DNA from: Candidatus Dechloromonas phosphoritropha
Lineage (GTDB): Bacteria > Pseudomonadota > Gammaproteobacteria > Burkholderiales > Rhodocyclaceae
Length of the DNA: 64,000 nt
Direction: 5' to 3'
NCBI GenBank assembly: GCA_016722705.1
Contig: JADKGN010000004.1
Location: 992,001-1,056,000 of the forward strand
The notes below the pieces were generated by a model that was given only the letters and a program-made list of their open reading frames with translations, was not told the DNA's origin and ran no database searches. Both the position numbers and the translations under genes were made by a program. The first letter of the stretch is position 1. Each line of letters opens with the position of its first letter. Shown piece after piece: positions 23,849 through 31,776 of this stretch.

Positions 23849-24931
23849 ATGATGCCCGCACACTCTCTTGAAGATCGCGCAATGGGGGCCTTGATGGGTG
23901 GCTTCATTGGTGATGCCCTCGCGCTTGGCCCTCATTGGTACTACGACCTGGATCGACTTCATGCCGATTATGGAGCGTGGATCAACGACTACAGCACACC
24001 CAAACCGGGGCGCTATCATGCCGACATGAAGGCAGGGCAACTGTCACAATCAGGATTCCTGCTGCGCCTGACCGTGCAGTCACTGGTCGATTGCGGCAGC
24101 TACGATGAAGCCGACTTTTGCCGTCGTATGGACACGGAATTCTTCCCGCTGCTTGACGGGACACCGATGAACGGACCAGGTGGCTACACCAGCCAGTCAA
24201 TCCGGGAGGCGTGGCGCAAGCGGGTTGGCGCCGGATTGCCGTGGGGGCAGGTGGCAGGAAACGCCGATACCACCGAAGCCGCTGAGCGCATTCTCGCCAT
24301 CGCTATCCGTTACGCGATGCAGCCGGCTGAACTCGCGTTGGCCATCACCCGCAATACGCTGCTGACGCAGACAGATGGCACGGTAGTCGCAATGACCGTC
24401 GCCTTCGGCGCGCTACTTGGCATGCTGGTTGAAGGGCAGCCCTTCGATTCAAGCATCTCGGGCAAACTGATGGCACGGGTCAATTCGGGGGAACTGCCAT
24501 TCCACGCGGTCACCAGTGGCAATTTGCAAGCACCGCAACCAGATCAGGCGGAAGCACCAACTGCCGGTCGTTTTCCTTCGCCGGACGCCCTGCTTAGCCA
24601 ATCCTCGATTGCCCTCGCAGCGCTCGATCCCGATATTCGTATTGAGCCCGCCTGGAAGGTTTCTCTTGTGTATGGCATGCCCTGTGCTGTCTATCATCAG
24701 TTTCCAGCCGCTTACTATCTTGCTGCCCGGTTTCATGATGACTTCGAGTCTGCTGTGCTCCATGCGGTCAATGGTGGCGGTCAGAATCAGGCCCGCGCCA
24801 TTCTGGCCGGCGCCCTTACCGGAGCTCAAACCGGACTCTCGGGGATTCCTCAGCGCTTCCTTAGTGGCCTGGAGAATAGTGGCGAGTTGCTGGATTTGGC
24901 AGGGCGACTGGCTAAACAGATTATTCACTAG
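23849..24931 (+). CDS. ADP-ribosylglycohydrolase-fold protein with non-canonical metal site
   Basis: A 360-residue protein of the ADP-ribosylglycohydrolase/DraG superfamily, from the 'GALMGGFIGDALALGPHWYYD' start (residues 13-33) and the C-terminal 'NGGGQNQARAILAGALTGAQTG'. Canonical members bind two Mg ions through a TDDT segment and a GGDTDT segment. Here the corresponding stretches read LSQSG and GGGQNQ, without aspartates. It is therefore either a divergent enzyme with another mechanism or a binding protein. A crystallin-J1-like branch of the family shows similar losses. It follows yghU, probably as a two-gene unit. Substrate unknown. Confidence 0.8.
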   Translation: MMPAHSLEDRAMGALMGGFIGDALALGPHWYYDLDRLHADYGAWINDYSTPKPGRYHADMKAGQLSQSGFLLRLTVQSLVDCGSYDEADFCRRMDTEFFPLLDGTPMNGPGGYTSQSIREAWRKRVGAGLPWGQVAGNADTTEAAERILAIAIRYAMQPAELALAITRNTLLTQTDGTVVAMTVAFGALLGMLVEGQPFDSSISGKLMARVNSGELPFHAVTSGNLQAPQPDQAEAPTAGRFPSPDALLSQSSIALAALDPDIRIEPAWKVSLVYGMPCAVYHQFPAAYYLAARFHDDFESAVLHAVNGGGQNQARAILAGALTGAQTGLSGIPQRFLSGLENSGELLDLAGRLAKQIIH

Positions 24932-25168
24932 CCAGTCGTTAAAACTCCCGATTACTGTCAGCATTGTGGCCGTCATTACTGCATGACGGCTTTGCCGTTC
25001 CGGTCGTTTCCGCTTTGGCCGAAGAAGCGACTGCCTGACGGAACTGGAGTTGATCGAACCGAAACTGCTCCTGTGCTTTTCCGAACAGAGCACCGGGCTG
25101 CTGGCCACGATCTTGCCAGCGAAATTCGTGGTGACCTGAGTGCCGCCCATCACGTCGGCGGCATGCTG

Positions 25169-26260
25169 TTATAACGGGAGACGTGCCGGCAACAGTCGGC
25201 GAATCAGCCGCCCCAGATGCAAGCGAAAGCTGGGACTATGCAGACAAACCCCGCCCAGCAGACCGACGACCGAGCCGAGCACGGTATCGAACAAGCGCGC
25301 CTGCAGCATCGCATCAGGGGAACCATGGCCAAGATGGGTGGCCTCGGCGAGCAGGAGGGCCAGCGGGGTGATGAAAATCACCGCCAGGCCGTAATGGCGG
25401 ACCACCAGCGTCTCGGTGATGAAGGCCAGCAGCATCAGCAGCAGCGAGAAACTCCATTCGTCGAGCGGCATGAGCAACAAGCCCCACGCCAGCAGCAGGC
25501 CGACCGCAGTGCCGGCAATCCGGTGCACCTGCTTGGTCCAGACGGCGCGCAACGAGGCGCCCTGGATCACCGCCAGGCAGCTCACCGGTACCCAGTAGGG
25601 CCGCTCCAGTTGCAATGCCTGGGCCAAAGCCAGCGAAATACCGACGAACAAGCCGATCACTATCGAGTCGAAAACAACAAAGTCGAAGGTTGGCGGCGGC
25701 AATGGATTGACCGGTTGCGGCGCCTGCAGACGCAAGATGTAAAGGCTGTAGAAAAAAGCAATCAGGCAAGCGAGCAAACCGCCCATCGTCAGCAAACCGA
25801 CGAAAAGTGGCACCTGCAACACACCAATTGGCGTAAAAGCGCCGATCGCCGCGGCCATAATGAAAAATACGCTCCCCGGCGGCGCAAGCGCAAAGAAACG
25901 GCAAACCATCACGACCACGACAGCGATGAAAGTCAGCACTGGGACGAGCAACAGCGGCAGGAAGTGGCACATCACGCCGAGGGTGTAGCAGGCGCTCATG
26001 CCAAAGGAAGAGACCATCAGCGACACCATGCGGTGCGGCAGCGGTGTGTTGGGAACGTAAAGGAAGACCAAGCCACCGAGCGACGAGACAAGACCGTATT
26101 CGAGATGATCGAAATAGGCGCCGACCAAGAGCGGCAGACCAATAGCCAGCCCGGCACAGAACGGCATCTGCCAGCGCCGATCGCTGCGGTTGACGGTCGT
26201 CAGGTGGAGTATTTCCCGTCGCAACAGTGCCTGAAATCGCTCCCAACCTCGCCAGTTCAT
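25169..26260 (-). CDS. FUSC-family inner-membrane protein (aromatic acid exporter-like)
   Basis: A 363-residue membrane protein with about ten helices in two groups separated near residues 178-200, matching the FUSC/YccS/AaeB architecture ('LERPYWVPVSCLAVIQGASLRAVWTKQVHRIAGTAVGLLLAWG' is the typical repeated signature, around 220-262). Such proteins export aromatic acids or other hydrophobic compounds. It lacks the large cytoplasmic domain of AaeB, so it is a short form. No periplasmic adaptor gene is adjacent. Convergent to the ADP-ribosylglycohydrolase gene. Confidence 0.8.
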   Translation of the reverse strand: MNWRGWERFQALLRREILHLTTVNRSDRRWQMPFCAGLAIGLPLLVGAYFDHLEYGLVSSLGGLVFLYVPNTPLPHRMVSLMVSSFGMSACYTLGVMCHFLPLLLVPVLTFIAVVVVMVCRFFALAPPGSVFFIMAAAIGAFTPIGVLQVPLFVGLLTMGGLLACLIAFFYSLYILRLQAPQPVNPLPPPTFDFVVFDSIVIGLFVGISLALAQALQLERPYWVPVSCLAVIQGASLRAVWTKQVHRIAGTAVGLLLAWGLLLMPLDEWSFSLLLMLLAFITETLVVRHYGLAVIFITPLALLLAEATHLGHGSPDAMLQARLFDTVLGSVVGLLGGVCLHSPSFRLHLGRLIRRLLPARLPL

Positions 26261-26444
26261 TGACCAGCAGCCCTCCGCAGATCGCCGTCAGTCGTCAATA
26301 CCCTTAATCCATAGGCCAAAAAGTGTAACGCTCAACCCGTGCCAGTGACGCCTGTACCGACGATGGCAATTTTGCGGTTTGTGTTCAGTTTTTGCGAGAT
26401 GCTGTCGATTACAGCCTTGACGATCAGGCCAAGGCTACACCCGC
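26261..26444. other. Intergenic stretch with a short relic-like frame
   Basis: Minus strand 26330-26425 reads 'LIVKAVIDSISQKLNTNRK' then 'IAIVGTGVTG' before a stop, reminiscent of a nucleotide-binding protein fragment. It lacks a start and is too short to assign. I see nothing else here. Confidence 0.2.
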
Positions 26445-27047
26445 TTACTGATCGAAGAGCTTGTTGGCCGTTGCGGCGATGAGCTTGCCTTGGTGACGGG
26501 CGCCCTCCAGCTCAATGGCACTCGGTTGGCGTTGGCCTTGGCCTCCGGCAATCGTCGTCGCACCGTAAGGGCTGCCCCCGACGATCTCGTCCAGGGTCAT
26601 CTGGCCTTGGTGGCTGTAGGGCAAGCCAACGACAATCATGCCGAAATGGAGAAGATTCGTAATGACAGAGAACAAGGTGACTTCTTGCCCTCCATGCTGT
26701 GTCGCAGTCGATGTAAAGGCACCCCCTACCTTACCGTGAAGCGCGCCACGCGCCCACAGGCCACCGGCCTGATCCAAAAAGCTTGCCATCTGTGATGGCA
26801 TCCGGCCAAACCGTGTTGGACAACCAATGATAATGGCATCGTAAGTTTCCAATTCCGCTACCGTTGCCACAGACGCCGCCTGATCAAGCTTGAAATGAGC
26901 CGACGTGGCTATTTCGTTCGGAACGGTCTCTGGCACCCGCTTGATATCGGCTGTTGCACCGGTTGAACGGACCCCCTCTGCAATAGCTTGCGCCATGGTT
27001 TCGATGTGCCCATAGGTTGAGTAATACAACACCAGAATTTTTGACAT
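26445..27047 (-). CDS. wrbA: NAD(P)H:quinone oxidoreductase WrbA
   Basis: A 200-residue flavodoxin-fold enzyme. The FMN phosphate loop 'YYSTYGHIETMA' (residues 8-19), 'GCPTRFGRMPSQM' and 'STATQHGGQEVTLFS' are the WrbA signatures, and the length is standard (198 in E. coli). It reduces quinones by two electrons, avoiding semiquinones and superoxide. It is divergent from a flavin-reductase-fold gene with a 162-bp shared control region. Confidence 0.95.
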   Translation of the reverse strand: MSKILVLYYSTYGHIETMAQAIAEGVRSTGATADIKRVPETVPNEIATSAHFKLDQAASVATVAELETYDAIIIGCPTRFGRMPSQMASFLDQAGGLWARGALHGKVGGAFTSTATQHGGQEVTLFSVITNLLHFGMIVVGLPYSHQGQMTLDEIVGGSPYGATTIAGGQGQRQPSAIELEGARHQGKLIAATANKLFDQ

Positions 27048-27209
27048 ATGAACTCCTACGACGAGGGTTGCGCCAATTGAGTCGCCGGCAGCATCGCGAT
27101 ATTGAAAGTATCAAATGGTAATGATTTGTGCCAATCGAGGGGAGAAAATTCAATTGTTTCGCGTGTAACATCTAGCCTGCAACCTAGGCATGGTTCTCGG
27201 AGGAATTTC

Positions 27210-27752
27210 ATGCATCAGTTGAAACTGAGCAAGGCCTTTACTCTGATGGAATCAGGGCCTGTGATCCTCGTAACAACTCGTGATGGGAAAAAGGCCAACA
27301 TCATGACTATCTCCTGGACCATGGTGATGGAATTCACTCCGGTATTTGCGATCACCACAGGTGCATGGAATTACTCCTTCGCGGCATTGCGAAAGAATCG
27401 AGAGTGTGTCATTGCAATTCCCACCGTCGAGCTACTGGATAAGGTGGTTGGAATAGGGACGTGCTCTGGGGCCGATACGGACAAGTTTGCCAAGTTCAAT
27501 CTCACGCCAGTGCAGTCCAAGCTCGTCAAGCCGCCCTTGATCAAGGAGTGCCTCGCCAACATCGAATGCAAGGTCATCGACATCGTCAAAAAGCACAATA
27601 TTGTTGTGTTAGAAGCGGTTGCCGCATACATCGATAGCGCACGCAAAGAGAAACGTACGGTTCACGCGGTTGGTGACGGAACATTTATTGTCGACGGACG
27701 CAAAATTGACCGGAAGAAGATGATGGCGTCCAAGCTCCCGCCGGACGTTTAG
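27210..27752 (+). CDS. Flavin reductase-like domain protein
   Basis: A 180-residue protein of the flavin-reductase/FMN-binding split-barrel family. Landmarks: 'GPVILVTTRDGKKANIMTISWTMVM' (residues 16-40) and 'NIECKVIDIVKKHNIVVLEAVAAYID'. ATG 27210 follows GGAGGA by 5 bp, so the start is secure although the frame is open upstream to 27102. Such proteins bind FMN and reduce flavins or small substrates. Divergent from wrbA, hence probably part of the same redox response. Confidence 0.8.
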   Translation: MHQLKLSKAFTLMESGPVILVTTRDGKKANIMTISWTMVMEFTPVFAITTGAWNYSFAALRKNRECVIAIPTVELLDKVVGIGTCSGADTDKFAKFNLTPVQSKLVKPPLIKECLANIECKVIDIVKKHNIVVLEAVAAYIDSARKEKRTVHAVGDGTFIVDGRKIDRKKMMASKLPPDV

Positions 27753-27783
27753 TGTTCATGGACCGGACCGCCGAAGAAATCAG

Positions 27784-28050
27784 TCAGTCAGCCATCATTC
27801 CAATCGAAAACCTGTTGATTCTGCCGCCATGACCGGAACTGTAAAGGCGCTGCTCTGTCTGAAAGTCCGCAAGAGTGACTTTGGTCTGCATGGTGAGGCA
27901 GAAGGCATAGTTGTTAATCTGCGAAGCGCAGGCTTTAACCAATTCCAATAGCAACGATTCTAGGCCGCTTTGGTTATCGCAGATCTCCAGAGCAGGCATT
28001 GCCTTGTATACGTCAGGGGCGACTTTCGAGGCGTCCAATCGTGCTTGCAT
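27784..28050 (-). pseudogene. Decayed AhpD/carboxymuconolactone decarboxylase-like gene
   Basis: 88 codons from ATG 28050. The opening 'MQARLDASKVAPDVYKAMPALE' and 'LLELVKACASQIN' are those of AhpD-like alkylhydroperoxidases, normally about 150 residues. The catalytic CxxC segment, usually N-G-C-A-Y-C-x-x-x-H, reads NNYAFCLTMQ here: the first cysteine and the histidine are lost. The last 20 codons no longer match the family and the second half is absent. Most likely an inactivated remnant next to an IS701-like insertion. Confidence 0.6.
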
Positions 28051-28503
28051 AGTTCTACTTTGTCAGATTCCATAACAACGTAATGCCTTCAGGGTAGCGG
28101 CCTGTTTTTGATAAGCGAAATCCATGGCTTTCTGGCGCCGTCGATGGCGATTTGCGATCATGGTGGCGAGGTCAGCATCTGTCTCGATCCTGGACGGTAG
28201 CTTGTGGCGCAAGATATCGACCAGGTCATTGCAGGAAAGCAGCGTAGCCGTCTCACGATTAGCCAGTCGTTCCTTGGCCAGAAACATCAGCGCCACCATG
28301 ACGAGCGCCATGTGATGATGCCAGGCCTGCCAACTCCTGACCTGATAATCGGCCATCCCGCAGGCGCCCTTGGCATCCTCGAAGGCGCGTTCGACCAAGT
28401 GGCGGGCCACCTGCATATCGGCCAAGCGGCGTAGCGAACTCTGGGGCTTGGCATTCGATAGGCAGAACTTCAGCTTCGTGCCATCAATTTCCCGACGAAC
28501 CAG

Positions 28504-29894
28504 CAAATGCCAGTCAAGTCCAAAATCTGCTGTAAATACTCTTCGATCCGATGAATGACGAATGGTTTTCAGCTAGCGAGGGCAACAACGTTGTTGCCCT
28601 CGCTAGCTGCGGCGCGGGAAGCCGCCCACTCCTTGAATTCATCCATGTCGAGGTACTTCCGTTCCTGCCAAGCCTCGTTCTGTTCGGCCAGCAGAGCGCC
28701 GATCAGGCGCAAGGCTGACTCGTCGTTGGGGAAGATGCGGATCACGCGCTCCCGCCGGCGAATTTCCTCGTTGAGCCGCTCCTGCATGTTCGTTGTGCGT
28801 AGCCGCTTGCGATACTTCTCGGGCAAGACCATTACCGCCATGGCATCCTCGAATCCTGCTTCGAGGCAGGCCACCGCTTTGGGGGCGCTCTTGGCGAAGC
28901 GCTCGGTGAATTCCGCCAGGCGGCGCTTGGCCTCGACCAAATCGGGCGCCTGCAGCACGAGCTTGACGGCAGCTGCCACCTCGGCGCGGTGGCGGGTGTT
29001 GCATTGGCCCAGAATGTTGCGCATCAGATGCACCTGACAGCGTTGCCAGCTGGCCCCCTGAAAGTGCCGCGCTGCCGCTTCACGCAGGCCGCCGTGGTCG
29101 TCCGAGATGATGAACTGCGTGCCCTTGAGGCCGCGCCCTCTGAGCCAGCGGAAGGTCTCGTCCCAGGTGGCGAAGCTCTCGGTGTCGCCGATCCGCACGC
29201 CCAGAATCTCCCGGAAGCCATCGGAGCGGATGCCTGAGACGGTCAGCACGGCACGCGAAACCCCACGATCTTCTTGCCGACTCTTGATGAACAGGGCATC
29301 GACCAGCACGAAGGGATACTCGCCGTCCAGCCGCCGTTCGTTGAACGCGCTGACCCGCGGTTCCAGTCCGGCGCACAGTGCGCTCACCATCGATTTGGAG
29401 AAGCTGGCGCCGCACAGCTCTTCGGTGATCGCCGAGACCTTGCGCGTCGAGACACCGTGCACGACCATTTCCATGAGCGCCAGAACGAAGGCCTGCTCGC
29501 TCCGCTGGTAGCGCTTGAAGATGTCCGTCGAAAAGCTGCCGTCCCGCGTCTGCGGCACCAGCAGCGTCACCGGCCCAACCCGCGTGTAAAGGGTGCGGGC
29601 CGGTAGCCGTTGCGATAGCCGGCCCGTTCGTCCGTGCGCTCGTGCCGCGTCGCCCCCAGCGTTTCCGTCACCTGCGCCTCCAGTACTTGATTGAGCACCG
29701 CTTCCACCAGTTTCGCCAGCCCGTCCTGCCCGTTTAAAAGCCCTGGCAGCAAATCCGTTCCTACGCTAACCTCATACCCAGTCATCGCTTCTCTCCTTCG
29801 GTTATCGATCGTCTCGCAACGTCAGTTTACCGAATCGAAGCGGTGGCTACCTGCCACCCGATTTACAGCAGTTTAGGGACTCAATCCAAATGCC
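28504..29894 (-). mobile_element. IS256-family insertion sequence, copy 2 (frameshifted)
   Basis: A 1375-bp element (28512-29886), one base shorter than copy 1, with its own 8-bp target duplication CAAATGCC (28504-28511 and 29887-29894). It is inserted in the IS701-like transposase gene, in inverted orientation relative to copy 1. Confidence 0.9.
28569..29785 (-). pseudogene. IS256-family transposase with a one-base deletion
   Basis: Compared with copy 1, one A is missing where copy 1 reads CGGCCACGCACC (20831-20842) and this copy CGGCCCGCACC (near 29598). The frame breaks after residue 62 (ATG 29785 part ends PAPFTRGLGR) and the rest (from GTG 29570, 333 codons) starts MTLLVPQTRDG. Only two other differences were noticed: T-to-M in 'SFSKSTVSAL' and V-to-G in 'EDRVVSRA'. 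The element could still be moved by the transposase of copy 1. Confidence 0.9.
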
Positions 29895-30376
29895 AACGCC
29901 GGGCCGGTGCCGCTTGACCATCCCAGACAAAGACCCGACACGTCAGATAATCGGCAATGACCCCACCCGTTTCACCCTCGCGTACCGACAGGCGACACCA
30001 GGCCGCAGTCGGTTGCGCCAGCGCCCAAGCCGTCACCGTCGGCGCGGCTACTTGCGTTTGCCGTCATGTGGGTGCCTTGCCCTTGGCGGAAGTGCGCACC
30101 GGTACTCCGGGGCGCGGATCACTCAAATAGATCGTCCGATCCACATGCACTTCGGCCAGAAAGGTTTCACACTCGTCGCCAAGCTCCGTCAGCAACCACG
30201 GTACCTTGAAGATTACCCGCCTAATTGATGATGCCGAGGATGACGTGCTGGTACACATGAGTTTGACTATAACTGTTGTATTTACAACACCATAGCCCCA
30301 AGAAAAGATAAAACCAGATAAAGGCCAGCATTATTGGGAGTATCCTGATTTATCCATTAAATAAATAAGGTTAAGA

Positions 30377-31693
30377 ATGAAAGTTAATCTTCATTCCCAT
30401 ATTCCGTCCCGGGCAACCGGCGTCGCCGCAGCTTTGGCGATTGCCTTCAGCGGATTTGCCCAAGGGGCGGAGATCTCGGCTGCCGAGGCCAAGGCTTTGA
30501 AGGCCAAGGTCAATGAGCAGGCCAAGCGTCTGGAATCACTCAAGAAGCAACTGGCGGACACCGATGCCAAGTTGCAGGGAATCCAGCAAGCTCTCGGTGT
30601 CGACGTTCCGGCCAAGACCGTAGTCGCCGCCACACCGGTTAAGGGCAAGGACACCCAGCCCACGCAGGTGGCCCAGGTAGCGCCGGTTCCGCAGGCTGCC
30701 GCAGCCGCGCAACCGCCGGCTACGGTCGGGGAGAGTCGCCCGGAGCGTGTCCAGCAGATAGCACAGATCTTCGAACAGCCGGGGGTGCTAACGCCTGCCG
30801 GACAGTTCTCGTTTGAGGCCGGATTGCAGTACTCGTACTCGTCGAACAATCGGGTATCCCTCGTTGGCTACACCATCATTCCGGCTATTACGATTGGCGT
30901 TATCGATGTGCGCGAAGTCAAGCGCAATACAACTACCGCCAACTTGACGGGTCGCTGGGGCGTGACCAACCGCCTGGAACTCGAGGCCAGGGTGCCGTAT
31001 GTCTATCGCTCGGACGATCAGATTGCACGCGCCTGGAATACAGGCTCTGCCTTTGATGACACACTTGACCATAGCACCGGTCATGGCCTGGGCGATATCG
31101 AGGCGACGGCGCGTTACCAGTTCAACGAAACCAGCGTTGACAAGCCGGTCTATATCGGTACCTTGCGCTTCAAGGGTCGCACCGGCAAGGACCCCTTCGA
31201 GGTATTGTCGAACCAGATCTTGTCGCCCGAGTTGAGCACCAACCGGATCGAGGCCGAGTTGCCAACGGGTTCGGGCTTCTACACGCTGCAACCGGGATTG
31301 ACCGTGCTTTACCCGACGGACCCCGCGGTCTTTTTTGGCGGCCTGAATTATCAGTACAATTTCTCGCGCTCCGGGGTGACAATGAACACGAGCAATGGGC
31401 CAATTGATCTGGGTACCGTGGATCCGGGCGATGTTATCGGCTACAACTTCGGGATGGGGTTGGCGCTCAATGAAAAATCGTCGTTCAGCATCGGCTACGA
31501 TGGCGCTTCAGTGGGCAAGACCAAGATCAGCAAGCAGGAGACCTTGTCGACGCGCGTCCAGCTTGGAACGCTGCTTCTCGGTTACTCCCAGCGGGTGAGC
31601 CCTGCAACTTCGGTCGGTCTTACGGTCGGCGTCGGCGTCACGCGGGACAGCCCGGACGTGACACTCGGATTGCGGGTCCCGATGTCGTTCTAA
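30377..31693 (+). CDS. Outer-membrane beta-barrel protein with periplasmic coiled coil
   Basis: A 438-residue exported protein. Signal peptide 1-30 (ending AQGA), a coiled coil at about 32-75 ('EAKALKAKVNEQAKRLESLKKQLADTDAKLQ'), a proline/alanine-rich linker (76-120), then a C-terminal beta-barrel from about 130 that ends in phenylalanine. 'GLGDIEATARYQ' is the motif of the transporter/DUF3187-like outer-membrane barrels often located beside degradation or transport genes. Substrate unknown. It ends at a strong terminator. Confidence 0.7.
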   Translation: MKVNLHSHIPSRATGVAAALAIAFSGFAQGAEISAAEAKALKAKVNEQAKRLESLKKQLADTDAKLQGIQQALGVDVPAKTVVAATPVKGKDTQPTQVAQVAPVPQAAAAAQPPATVGESRPERVQQIAQIFEQPGVLTPAGQFSFEAGLQYSYSSNNRVSLVGYTIIPAITIGVIDVREVKRNTTTANLTGRWGVTNRLELEARVPYVYRSDDQIARAWNTGSAFDDTLDHSTGHGLGDIEATARYQFNETSVDKPVYIGTLRFKGRTGKDPFEVLSNQILSPELSTNRIEAELPTGSGFYTLQPGLTVLYPTDPAVFFGGLNYQYNFSRSGVTMNTSNGPIDLGTVDPGDVIGYNFGMGLALNEKSSFSIGYDGASVGKTKISKQETLSTRVQLGTLLLGYSQRVSPATSVGLTVGVGVTRDSPDVTLGLRVPMSF

Positions 31694-31715
31694 CATTTCC
31701 TCACTGTCAGCAAGA

Positions 31716-31750
31716 AAAACGGGCCACTATAGCGGCCCGTTTTGTTTTTT
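31716..31750 (+). terminator. Rho-independent terminator
   Basis: Perfect 10-bp stem AAAACGGGCC (31716-31725) / GGCCCGTTTT (31734-31743), 8-nt loop, then TTTTTT. Placed 22 bp after the outer-membrane protein gene. Confidence 0.9.
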
Positions 31751-31776
31751 CCATCCGTCTCAGGTGGGTGGCGGTC

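Larger units (their letters stand above)
28063..30258 (-). pseudogene. IS701-like transposase relic interrupted by IS256 copy 2
   Basis: Removing the IS256 element (28512-29886) and one CAAATGCC copy joins 'QAAPARRWHL' to 'LVRREIDGTKLKF' in frame. The C-terminal part has the family signature 'VERAFEDAKGACGMADYQVRSWQAWHHHMAL'. On the N-terminal side a TGA at 30064-30066 interrupts the frame (KAPT-stop-RQTQVAAP) without a shift. The true N-terminus, upstream of about 30258, is missing. So the gene was damaged at least three ways: truncation, nonsense mutation and insertion. Confidence 0.75.

Noticed and set aside
25217..26263. Plus-strand frame of 348 codons, Gln/Arg/His-rich
   Set aside because: Antisense to the FUSC-type gene, whose membrane helices are unmistakable.
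20539..29894. Composite transposon made of the two IS256 copies
   Set aside because: Each copy has its own distinct 8-bp target duplication, so the copies inserted independently.
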